A stretch of DNA of 23,614 nt from a virus: positions 1 to 23,614 of the IMG/VR virus record IMGVR_UViG_3300028897_001092; one strand, 5' to 3'. The position numbers and the translations under genes are program-made. The notes beneath the pieces are model-generated. The model saw nothing but the letters and a program-made list of their open reading frames with translations. It was not told the origin of the DNA and did not search any database. This document shows positions 17,297 through 22,689 of the stretch, in pieces (position 1 is the first letter of the stretch; every line of letters starts with the position of its first letter).

Positions 17297-17560
17297 TCAG
17301 CCAATCCCTTCATTTACAAATCCATTGCAATAGTAAAATACATCCACATTCCATTTGCCAAAGCCATCGCCATTGTAAAAGCCATCGCCACAGCTATAGC
17401 CATCGCCATTATAAAAGCCATCGCCACAGCTATAGCCATCGCCATCGCCAAAGCCATCGCCAAAGCCAAAGCCACTGCCCTCGCCAAAGCCATCGCCATC
17501 GCCATCGCCAAAGCCAAAGCCACCGCCCTTATCATCGATATTTAACATAAATCCTGCCAT
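17297..17560 (-). CDS. Gly-rich repeat protein 2
   Basis: 87 residues: 'MAGFMLNIDDKGGGFGFGDG', an array with the near-duplicate 'GYSCGDGFYNGDGYSCGDGF', then 'VFYYCNGFVNEGIG'. Its stop is 3 nt from the start of repeat protein 1 and the boundary DNA 'ggctgaggaatggga' recurs after protein 1, showing tandem gene duplication. The Cys every 13 residues could form disulfides or bind metal; this is speculation. Confidence 0.55.
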   Translation of the reverse strand: MAGFMLNIDDKGGGFGFGDGDGDGFGEGSGFGFGDGFGDGDGYSCGDGFYNGDGYSCGDGFYNGDGFGKWNVDVFYYCNGFVNEGIG

Positions 17561-17569
17561 ATCATCGTC

Positions 17570-17792
17570 TTAATCCAAGCCAAAGCCATTGCCATTGCCA
17601 TTGTCAAGGCCATCGCCTGCCATTGCCATTGTCAAGGCCATCGCCTTTGCCAAAGCCATCGCCATCACAAAAGCCATAGCCATCGCCAAAGCCACTGCCC
17701 TCGCCAAAGCCATCGCCATCGCAAAAGCCATAGCCATCGCCATCGCCAAAGCCACCGCCCTTATCATCGATATTTAATATAAATTCTTCCAT
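17570..17792 (-). pseudogene. Gly-rich repeat protein 3, frameshifted by a 28-bp duplication
   Basis: Begins 'MEEFILNIDDKGGGFGDGDG' at 17792, overlapping the 3' end of the upstream 'RGW' gene by 19 nt. As sequenced it stops at 17604 with an off-pattern 'GNGRRWP'. The 28-bp segment 17591-17618 is repeated exactly at 17619-17646; 28 is not a multiple of three. Removing one copy restores a frame ending 'GLDNGNGNGFGLD' at 17570, about 64 aa. It lacks the FYYC tail of proteins 1 and 2. Either a recent mutation or a length-variable locus. Confidence 0.55.
17591..17646. repeat. Exact 28-bp tandem duplication
   Basis: Copy one is 17591-17618, copy two is 17619-17646, identical base for base (each starts gccattgccattgtcaag). 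It shifts the frame of repeat protein 3 by one base. Confidence 0.9.
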
Positions 17793-18112
17793 TTTGATTC
17801 ATCGCACTCGATTAACGCAATGGTTGTAGGATAACTGAACCGCACATCTGGGATTTTATCTAGTACGGTATCTGCTTGTTTTCCCTCAATTGCTAATTGC
17901 CCCAAGCCATAAGTAGTGCCCCAACGCCGGATCACATAAGCGTTATGAAGCATGCAGTCTGTATTATTTTTTGAAAATTTACCTATCATAATCCATCCAC
18001 GCTGAAATATTACGATTTGTATAGAATTATTACGTGGCTCCTCAATATTGCAGCCATTGTTGCATCCGTTGCCTTTTTTTTCGCCATTTATAGATATTGT
18101 TTGATTTTGCAT
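17774..18112 (-). CDS. Conserved phage protein with 'QRGW...IRRWGTTYGLG' signature
   Basis: 112 residues. A Gly/Cys/Asn-rich start ('GNGCNNGCN') is followed by 'SIQIVIFQRGWIMIGKF', 'LHNAYVIRRWGTTYGLGQLA', 'TVLDKIPDVRFSYPTTIALI' and 'CDESKW'. This set recurs in a small phage family often encoded beside Gly-alternating repeat proteins; I loosely associate it with DUF6948, from memory. Role unknown. AGAGG lies before the ATG. Its end overlaps repeat protein 3, so the two are probably co-translated. Confidence 0.6.
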   Translation of the reverse strand: MQNQTISINGEKKGNGCNNGCNIEEPRNNSIQIVIFQRGWIMIGKFSKNNTDCMLHNAYVIRRWGTTYGLGQLAIEGKQADTVLDKIPDVRFSYPTTIALIECDESKWKNLY

Positions 18113-18219
18113 AAAATACCTCTTAAAATTTAAAAATTAATAAAAATAATAATTACACCAATATTTATTTTCGGCATAATTATCGCCCTATTTAATCAAA
18201 TTCTTTAGTTTGGTTGTAT

Positions 18220-18319
18220 TTTTATCAGAAATAGTTAAAGGAGGTGCTTCTTTTGCTATTAAATTAACAGATAAAAAAATTAATGTAAGAAGCACCTCCT
18301 TTAACTATTTCTGATAAAA
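18220..18319. repeat. Perfect 33-bp inverted repeat (34-bp spacer) containing a Shine-Dalgarno
   Basis: Arms 18220-18252 and 18287-18319 are exact reverse complements. Each arm contains taaaggaggtgcttctt in one orientation, so any transcript across it carries both a near-perfect Shine-Dalgarno (AAAGGAGGUG) and its complement (CACCUCCUUU), the latter matching the 3' tail of 16S rRNA. It fills the gap between the Gp157 gene (11 nt from its stop) and the 'RGW' gene. Neither strand has a U-run after the stem, so it is not a standard terminator. Apart from this element, 18113-18330 holds only AT-rich sequence. Confidence 0.85.
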
Positions 18320-18330
18320 TTTGTTTCCAT

Positions 18331-18825
18331 TTAATTAATCTCCAATCTTGTGTCTTTTGCTAAAATTGCCCCAGGAACTTCTTCGCCTTTTTCCATAACT
18401 GCTCTTATAAGAACTTTATTTGGAGAATACATTATATTTTCTTTTAAAAACTTCATAGGCAAGATTCTTTCATCAAATATTTTTACATGAACAGGATTGT
18501 GCCTTAACTTTATAGCAATGTATTCGTTGCAGATTTTGGTAATATTACATGCTTCCATGTTTTGTTTTAAATAATTTTTTAAACGTTCCAATTTTTTTTC
18601 CGTGGCTATCCGGCGTCTTTTTATTTCACATTCTGCTTTTTTGAATTTGTCAATATTTGCCTCCATCTCTTTTGCAATTATTGCTATATTTAATCCCTTA
18701 CTTTTTACATCAATTGTAATTTCATTTAATTTTTGCAATATTTGTTCGGATTCCTCTTCGGACGCATCATCAATATATCTTTCCAAACATTTCAACTGTG
18801 ATGTTAATTCGTATAATTTAGCCAT
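18331..18825 (-). CDS. Gp157-family phage protein
   Basis: 164 residues with the full pattern of the siphovirus Gp157 family (PF05565): 'KLYELTSQLKCLERYIDDAS' at the start, a long coiled coil with 'GLNIAIIAKEMEANIDKFKK' and 'RRIATEKKLERLKNYLKQNM', then a C-terminal beta part 'AIKLRHNPVHVKIFDER' and 'VLIRAVMEKGEEVPGA'. Family length is about 160-180, so this copy is full length. It lies among early replication/recombination genes in many phages; in Streptococcus phages it has been linked to phage resistance when expressed in the host, but a biochemical role is not settled. Confidence 0.85.
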   Translation of the reverse strand: MAKLYELTSQLKCLERYIDDASEEESEQILQKLNEITIDVKSKGLNIAIIAKEMEANIDKFKKAECEIKRRRIATEKKLERLKNYLKQNMEACNITKICNEYIAIKLRHNPVHVKIFDERILPMKFLKENIMYSPNKVLIRAVMEKGEEVPGAILAKDTRLEIN

Positions 18826-18846
18826 TGTTTAAAATTTTGTTAATTG

Positions 18847-18988
18847 TTAATCAGCCCATGGTTTTAATTGCGCTCTGTGTTCTTCTGTTAAGCTGTAAAG
18901 TTTTTTTTTCTTCAGGATACGCCGGATAAATACCTTTATCAATTTGACATGGATAGACTAAATTGCCAATAAAAAATTTGTTTTTCAT
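18847..18988 (-). pseudogene. Small phage protein interrupted (or slipped) at an A9 run
   Basis: From the ATG at 18988 (AGGAG upstream) the frame reads 'MKNKFFIGNLVYPCQIDKGI', then 'YPAYPEEKK', and then loses sense, stopping at 18851 (45 aa). At a run of nine A on the coding strand (18909-18901) a one-base skip gives 'KLYSLTEEHRAQLKPWAD', stop at 18847 (46 aa). That second part matches a motif I know from other phage small proteins ('LTEEHRAQLKPWADKW'), so the fused reading is probably ancestral. Causes could be a real deletion, a sequencing error or productive RNA-polymerase slippage on A9. Confidence 0.6.
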
Positions 18989-19002
18989 TTCATTTCTCCT
19001 GT

Positions 19003-19341
19003 TTAAAATGGAATATCTATTTCAGGTTCATTTTTTGGTTTTTCTATCGCTGATAATTGCATATCAAGCTTATAAACTTTCAGCGCCCAAATTGACAAAA
19101 AATGACGTGTTTTCCCTTGATATTCATATTCTCTATTCAATAAAGTTGCTTCAATAAATACTCTGTCGCCAGTATTAATACTTGCAGGTAAAGCCTCAAT
19201 TCTTGATGCTATATCGAATGAATAAGTTGTTGTTTTACCCTCATAAGTTCTTTTATCCTCAATTTTGAAAGTAACTATACCCTTTTCTTTGAAATTAATA
19301 TCAGTAACTAACACGTCTTTAAATTCAGTTTTATTGCTCAT
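19003..19341 (-). CDS. Single-stranded DNA-binding protein, OB-fold
   Basis: 112 residues. Strand pattern 'EFKDVLVTDINFKEKGIVTF', 'TTTYSFDIASRIEALPAS', 'GDRVFIEATLLNREYEYQGK' and 'HFLSIWALKVYKL' fits a phage OB-fold SSB. The C-terminus 'NEPEIDIPF' reproduces the acidic DIPF tip through which bacterial SSBs recruit partner proteins. AGAGG lies 7 nt before the ATG. It is encoded with a nuclease and an annealing-protein candidate, consistent with protecting ssDNA in phage replication and recombination. Confidence 0.75.
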   Translation of the reverse strand: MSNKTEFKDVLVTDINFKEKGIVTFKIEDKRTYEGKTTTYSFDIASRIEALPASINTGDRVFIEATLLNREYEYQGKTRHFLSIWALKVYKLDMQLSAIEKPKNEPEIDIPF

Positions 19342-19359
19342 TATTTGCCTCTTCTTTAC

Positions 19360-19700
19360 TTAACTTAATTTTTCTGCACCGTCAGCGCCTTTGCCACATC
19401 CATTTCTATCTCCAAAGCTATAGCCCCGCTACAGCCATCTCCTTTGCCTTCGCCATCACCACAGCCATCACCATCGCCATCGCCAAAGCCAAAGCCAACG
19501 CCACACTCATCGCCAAAGCCATTTCCAAAGCCATCGACATAGCCATTGCCATAGCCATCGCCATCGCCAAGGTCATCTCCGTCTTCCCCATCGCCGGAGC
19601 CATTGCCATTTCCAAAGCCATTGCCATTGCCAAGGCCATCGCCAGCGTCATCGCTAAAGCTATAACCATCATTTGTATATATATTCGGAATCTCTGTCAT
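19360..19700 (-). CDS. Gly-rich repeat protein 4, frame-changed 3' end
   Basis: I start at the ATG at 19700 ('MTEIPNIYTNDGYSFSDDAG'); a TTG at 19712 overlapping the upstream stop is a possible earlier start. A long Gly-Asn/Asp/Phe array follows. After 'GDGCSG' the open frame turns into 'AIALEIEMDVAKAL' and stops at 19365. A -1 shift at GGGG (coding strand, 19427-19424) would instead continue the pattern as 'GYSFGDRNGCGKGADGAEKL', ending at 19360. So this copy too appears frame-changed. 'NDGYSF' pairs it with repeat protein 5. Confidence 0.5.
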
Positions 19701-19990
19701 AAATTTCTTCAATTAAATATCCGGCGATATTACACCAACGCCATCGCCTTTGCCATCGCCAAAACCATTGCCATATCCAACGCCATCGCCATAGCCACAG
19801 CCATCACCAATGCCAACGCCATCGCCATCGCAAAAGCCATAGCCATAGCCAAAGCCAACGCCATCGCCAACGCCATAGCCATAGCCAAAGCCACTGCCAT
19901 CACCAACGCCATTGCCATAGCCAACGCCACTGCGAAAGCTACAACCATCATTATTAAAAGCCATTGCCCTAGCCAACGCCACATTAGTCG
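19419..19990. repeat. Hexanucleotide (GCC-NNN) arrays, cluster B
   Basis: Two arrays (about 19435-19660 and 19738-19990) of the same degenerate hexamers as cluster A. Segment 19818-19851 is identical over 34 bp to 17180-17213, a direct repeat 2.6 kb apart that could support deletion of the SSB-Gp157 interval by recombination. Confidence 0.8.
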
Positions 19991-20000
19991 CCATCGCCAT
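19713..20000 (-). CDS. Gly-rich repeat protein 5
   Basis: 95 residues as drawn: a short Ala-Met start ('MAMATNVALARAMAF', the array's alternate frame), then 'NNDGCSFRSGVGYGNGVGDG' and a Gly-Val/Asp/Tyr array ending 'GDGVGVISPDI'. The start could be the internal ATG at 19964. 'NDG-[CY]-SF' is shared with repeat protein 4. A purine-rich GAAGTGGGAA precedes the ATG at 20000. It is the first gene after the nuclease in the leftward order. Function unknown. Confidence 0.5.
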   Translation of the reverse strand: MAMATNVALARAMAFNNDGCSFRSGVGYGNGVGDGSGFGYGYGVGDGVGFGYGYGFCDGDGVGIGDGCGYGDGVGYGNGFGDGKGDGVGVISPDI

Positions 20001-20027
20001 TTCCCACTTCTTTTTTTTCAGAAATTT

Positions 20028-20170
20028 TTAATACCTTGAAAGTACCGAATTCTCTGTAACTCTTTGATTTTCCGATATTTTTGATTAGCTGTATACAAAA
20101 ATAAAATGCAATAAAATCAATAGGTTGCATAGCGGCAGCGAAGAATTCGGTACTCTTAAGTTAATACCTT
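20028..20170. repeat. 13-bp inverted repeats flanked by 10-bp direct repeats (MITE-like)
   Basis: agtaccgaattct (20041-20053) and its exact complement agaattcggtact (20142-20154) enclose 88 bp with no ORF. TTAATACCTT occurs on both sides, at 20028-20037 and 20161-20170, like a target-site duplication. Inside, tttgatttt and aaaatcaa form a second complementary pair. The rest of the 20001-20209 gap shows no gene. Alternatives are a structured RNA or an operator. Confidence 0.6.
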
Positions 20171-20209
20171 CTTGCAAATAAGTATATACTCTATTTTCAT
20201 GCTCTAAAC

Positions 20210-20557
20210 TTAATCCTCTTTATATTTAAGAAAATATTTATAAAGGGTAAACCAATCGCCAGCATACATTGTCACCAGCCATTTTTCATGATTTTTGCGG
20301 TGTGCCACAATTGGCATTAATGGTTTTTCTCCGGCCTCTTCCACTGATTGCTGCATTGCTTTTTCTATATTTAATTTTTCTACCCTCTTCACCTCCTGAT
20401 GAACGTATGGCAACCCTGTGCAGTCAGCGGCATTTGGATCATATTTGCCGCAATACTGTTCTGTTCTTATAACGGCAAAACCATGTTCTCGACAAAATCT
20501 AGCCCATTCTCGCTCACCAACTTTGCCTTTTAGATTGCTGTTTATTTTTTTCTTCAT
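20210..20557 (-). CDS. PDDEXK nuclease, Holliday-junction-resolvase-like
   Basis: 115 residues. 'KGKVGEREWARFCREHGFAV' supplies the helix with the first acidic residue, 'DPNAADCTGLPYVHQEVKRVE' gives the D...ExK core (Asp in AADCTG, Glu and Lys in QEVKRVE), and 'PLMPIVAHRKNHEKWLVTMY' with 'DWFTLYKYFL' completes the fold usual in phage resolvase-like PDDEXK enzymes. Such enzymes cut branched DNA before packaging or during recombination. The ATG directly follows the stop of the 288-aa gene, so they are co-expressed. Confidence 0.7.
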   Translation of the reverse strand: MKKKINSNLKGKVGEREWARFCREHGFAVIRTEQYCGKYDPNAADCTGLPYVHQEVKRVEKLNIEKAMQQSVEEAGEKPLMPIVAHRKNHEKWLVTMYAGDWFTLYKYFLKYKED

Positions 20558-21424
20558 TTACTTTAAAGCAGTTTTATAAATTTCTTCGACTTGAGAATAA
20601 AATAATCTCAATTGTTTTTTTTCTTCTCCCTTTTTAATTTGAGCCTCATCAATTGTCCACTTTAAATAGCTTTCTTTAAGCGCTTTTCTTTGATCTGCAT
20701 TTTCTTCTGTTGCAAGACATTCCTTATATTCGTCGAGCTTTATTTCTAGCTCCGGAGATAATTTAATTTTCTTGCTGAGTTGTGTGGAAGATTGTGTTTG
20801 CGGTAAATTTTCTAAGTCTTCTATGTCTTGTGTAAAAATATCACTCGCTGCCGTCGCAGTAAGAATCGCATCAACAAGACTTCTCTTTTTAGCCATTTTT
20901 AAGGCAGTATTATAATAATCCGTGGGATTATCATGTTCAATTTTTTTAAAAATAAACCATCCTTTCTCGCCTAATTTTCTAGGCGAATAAGATTGTCCGC
21001 CTAAAATTTCATTGTCTTTACTGTCCCAATATTCTTTTGGAACGGATTTATTGGTATTTTCCCAACGGTATCTATATTTATTTTCTAAAGTTGAACAACA
21101 TCCTACTCCTTCGCCTAAAACTTTATTATTGGTGATATTAGTTAAGGTGGTAATAACTTCATATTCTCGATGGTCATTTGCATGCTGATGCTTTATTATT
21201 TGGTAATGCGGTGCAAGTCTAAACGTTAAAGCTAATTTTTCTGCACCAGATTTAAGTAATGTCGGTTTATCTCCGCAGCCGGGAATTTTACCATAATGTT
21301 CATTTTCCCGCATAACCGATTTCATAACGGCATGTATCAAAGCAACTTGATTTTTAAGATCATTAATTGTTAATTGGGGCGTTGATGGTTGCTTATTTTC
21401 TGTAATTGCGACTTCATTTGCCAT
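20558..21424 (-). CDS. Putative recombination (annealing-type) protein, 288 aa
   Basis: The core 'MRENEHYGKIPGCGDKPTLL' followed by 'KSGAEKLALTFRLAPHYQI' belongs to a widespread phage family with consensus 'g.hYG.IPG..KPtL.k.GAEkL...F.lap'. A second block 'YYNTALKMAKKRSLVDAIL' is also conserved in that family. These are usually annotated hypothetical or as single-strand-annealing (Rad52/Erf-like) recombinases; I hold that only as likely. Adjacency to an SSB and a resolvase-like nuclease agrees. The C-terminal 80 residues are a charged helix. The gene lies 26 nt from the transposon's left end, so its former upstream transcription is cut off. Confidence 0.6.
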   Translation of the reverse strand: MANEVAITENKQPSTPQLTINDLKNQVALIHAVMKSVMRENEHYGKIPGCGDKPTLLKSGAEKLALTFRLAPHYQIIKHQHANDHREYEVITTLTNITNNKVLGEGVGCCSTLENKYRYRWENTNKSVPKEYWDSKDNEILGGQSYSPRKLGEKGWFIFKKIEHDNPTDYYNTALKMAKKRSLVDAILTATAASDIFTQDIEDLENLPQTQSSTQLSKKIKLSPELEIKLDEYKECLATEENADQRKALKESYLKWTIDEAQIKKGEEKKQLRLFYSQVEEIYKTALK

Positions 21425-21442
21425 AAATTGTTCTCTTTTTTA

Positions 21443-21450
21443 AATTATTA
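21443..21450. repeat. Target-site duplication, left copy
   Basis: AATTATTA directly outside the left end; identical to 23452-23459. Confidence 0.9.
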
Positions 21451-21472
21451 CGGAATGTCCCAATAATTGGTT
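21451..21472 (+). repeat. Left terminal inverted repeat (22 bp)
   Basis: Starts cggaatgtcccaataattgg; exact reverse complement of 23430-23451. Its last two bases are the first two of the transposase -35 box. Confidence 0.95.
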
Positions 21473-21499
21473 GACAATACCTGCTTCTAATGTTATTAT
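21471..21499 (+). promoter_or_regulatory. Transposase promoter at the inner edge of the left repeat
   Basis: Perfect TTGACA (21471-21476), 17-bp spacer, TATTAT (21494-21499). The -35 box begins inside the terminal repeat, so transposase bound at the end could repress its own promoter (inference). Confidence 0.75.
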
Positions 21500-21531
21500 A
21501 TCAATAAATGTAATAACAGAGGAGCAGAGCA

Positions 21532-22422
21532 ATGAATATTATACAGATTTTTCAAAAATTTCCAACTCAACAATCTTGCATTGAACATCTAGAAAATCTA
21601 CGCTGGCCTAACAAAATCATCTGCCCATATTGTGGTAGTGGACACAATTATCCGCTTAAAAATGAATTTAGACATCATTGTAATACTTGTAGAAAGTCAT
21701 TTAGTGTCACAGTTAATACAATTTTTCACGATACAAGAGTACCCCTTCAAAAATGGTTTTTAGCTATCTCATTGATTTTAAATGCAAAAAAAGGAATATC
21801 AGCGCGCCAATTAGCACGAGATATTGAAGTAAACAAAGATACAGCATGGTCAATGGCTATGAGAATTAGAGACGGAATGAATGAGGATATTGGCTTATTA
21901 AATGGAATTGTAGAAATGGATGAGACTTACGTTGGTGGCAAACCACGTAAAATTTGCAAGAAAGATGATGACGATGATTTGCCAAAGAATAAGAGGGGTC
22001 GAGGCACAAATAAACAGCCAGTTATTGGAATGGTAGAACGCAAAGGTAGAGTAAAGGCAAACAAAATAAATAAAAATGAATTAAATATCAAATACTTAAA
22101 TGAACTAATAAGAAAGAACATAAATAAAAACGGTTCTGTTTTAATAACAGATGAATACAAAGGCTATAATAAAGTTTCAAAAATCTTAAAGCATTATCAA
22201 ATAAATCATCAAAAAGAATATGCTAATGGTGAAATTCACACCAATAGCATAGAGAGCTTCTGGGCTATCTTGAAGAGAGGCATTGTTGGGCAATTTCACA
22301 AGGTTAGCAAAAAATATCTTGATAAATATTTAGATGAATTTTGTTTTAGATATAATAGAAGAAAAAACGAAACTAGTTTGATTTTTAATGAGACAATAGC
22401 TAAAATGATATTTTGTAAATGA
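21532..22422 (+). CDS. IS1595-family (ISXO2-like) DDE transposase
   Basis: 296 residues, GAGGAG ribosome site. N-terminal zinc ribbon: 'ICPYCGSG' and 'HHCNTCRKSFSV' (two CxxC, residues about 32-65). Next an HTH region 'LILNAKKGISARQLARDIEV' with 'NKDTAWSMAMRIR'. The catalytic DDE-type domain shows 'GIVEMDETYVGGKPRK' (first Asp, about residue 129), 'VLITDEYKGYN' (second Asp) and 'IHTNSIESFWAILKRGIVGQ' followed by 'FRYNRRKNE' (third acidic/Asn region and Lys). Length matches the family. Conserved arginines, for example in CRKSFS and FRYNRR, are encoded by AGA, showing that AGA must be read as Arg for this enzyme. Confidence 0.92.
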   Translation: MNIIQIFQKFPTQQSCIEHLENLRWPNKIICPYCGSGHNYPLKNEFRHHCNTCRKSFSVTVNTIFHDTRVPLQKWFLAISLILNAKKGISARQLARDIEVNKDTAWSMAMRIRDGMNEDIGLLNGIVEMDETYVGGKPRKICKKDDDDDLPKNKRGRGTNKQPVIGMVERKGRVKANKINKNELNIKYLNELIRKNINKNGSVLITDEYKGYNKVSKILKHYQINHQKEYANGEIHTNSIESFWAILKRGIVGQFHKVSKKYLDKYLDEFCFRYNRRKNETSLIFNETIAKMIFCK

Positions 22423-22444
22423 ACATCTATTTTTTAAAAAATAC

Positions 22445-22473
22445 TTGATGTTTTATTTGTTAAAGGGTATAAA
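22445..22473 (+). promoter_or_regulatory. Promoter for the transposon tRNA
   Basis: TTGATG (22445-22450), 17-bp spacer, TATAAA (22468-22473). Predicted start about 22480, inside the first arm of the hairpin at 22477, so the RNA would begin with that hairpin and run into the tRNA. Confidence 0.55.
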
Positions 22474-22476
22474 AGA

Positions 22477-22505
22477 AAACGGAGATGATGGTTTCATCTC
22501 CGTTT
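22477..22505. terminator. 12-bp perfect hairpin before the tRNA; terminator on the minus strand
   Basis: aaacggagatga (22477-22488) pairs with tcatctccgttt (22494-22505) around TGGTT. On the plus strand it is followed by TTTATAAAAA, a poor U-run; on the minus strand it is followed by TTTTCTTTTATA, a better one. It may end leftward transcripts and/or act as a 5' leader hairpin or attenuator of the tRNA. Confidence 0.6.
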
Positions 22506-22513
22506 ATAAAAAT

Positions 22514-22608
22514 GGCAGGCTGCCAGAGTGGTTTAATGGAACTATCTTCTAAATAGTCAGTGATAATAGAACTATCGCTCGTGGGTTCGAAGCCCACGCC
22601 TGCCGCCA
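22514..22608 (+). tRNA. Class II tRNA with serine-type body and UCU (AGA) anticodon
   Basis: A full cloverleaf can be drawn. Acceptor GGCAGGC (22514-22520) pairs with GCCTGCC (22598-22604); discriminator G at 22605; encoded CCA 22606-22608. D-stem CCA/TGG is 22523-22525 with 22537-22539. Anticodon stem ACTAT/ATAGT (22541-22545, 22553-22557) holds loop CTTCTAA, so the anticodon is TCT (22548-22550). The variable arm is 23 nt with a 7-bp stem (22559-22565 with 22573-22579, one G-T pair). T-arm GTGGG-TTCGAAG-CCCAC (22581-22597). The long arm plus G73 marks a tRNA-Ser; UCU would read AGA, normally Arg. A one-base change (G34 to U) from a tRNA-Ser(GCU) would give it. It could be charged by SerRS, ArgRS or both. 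Confidence 0.85.
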
Positions 22609-22615
22609 TTTTTTT

Positions 22616-22659
22616 ATACACAAAATTATGTGTATCATTAAAGTATAACATAATTTTGT
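22616..22659 (+). promoter_or_regulatory. Alternative hairpins after the tRNA
   Basis: ATACACA (22616-22622) pairs with TGTGTAT (22629-22635), or ACAAAATTATG (22620-22630) pairs with CATAATTTTGT (22649-22659); the two are mutually exclusive. A T7 run (22609-22615) directly follows the tRNA CCA. The region may end the tRNA transcript and/or shape the leader of the 145-aa gene. Confidence 0.4.
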
Positions 22660-22689
22660 ATTTTTACAATATTTTTAAGAGGAGCAATT

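Larger units (their letters stand above)
17083..17766. repeat. Hexanucleotide (GCC-NNN) arrays, cluster A
   Basis: Three arrays (about 17083-17232, 17349-17527, 17581-17766) of degenerate hexamers such as gccatc, gccaaa, gccata. On the minus strand one frame gives Gly-Asp/Phe/Tyr and a second gives Ala-Met/Ala-Leu, so both stay open for long distances. The 34-bp segment 17180-17213 is identical to 19818-19851 in cluster B, and 29 bp of it recur at 17709-17737. Confidence 0.85.

Noticed and set aside
17314-17535. Ala-Met-Leu ORF on the minus strand and Ala-Ile-Lys ORFs on the plus strand over the arrays (e.g. 17267-17545)
   Set aside because: They are alternative readings of the GCC-NNN hexamers; no ribosome sites, and the Gly-Asp frames carry the conserved start and end motifs.
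17083-17766. CRISPR array
   Set aside because: The repeats are continuous degenerate hexamers in coding frames, without unique spacers or a cas neighbour.
18220-18319. Ordinary Rho-independent terminator
   Set aside because: The stem is far too long (33 bp), has a 34-nt loop and no U-run on either strand.
22514-22608. tRNA as the phage integration (att) site
   Set aside because: The tRNA lies inside the transposon ends, so it moved with the transposon; no integrase or repeated tRNA 3' end is seen in the window.
22514-22608. tRNA-Sec or suppressor tRNA
   Set aside because: The anticodon is UCU, not UCA/CUA/UUA, and the acceptor stem has the standard 7 bp.
22460-22651. Minus-strand ORF with 'AAGVGFEPTSD'
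   Set aside because: VGFEPT is the well-known false translation of the complement of a tRNA T-arm; it lies over the tRNA.
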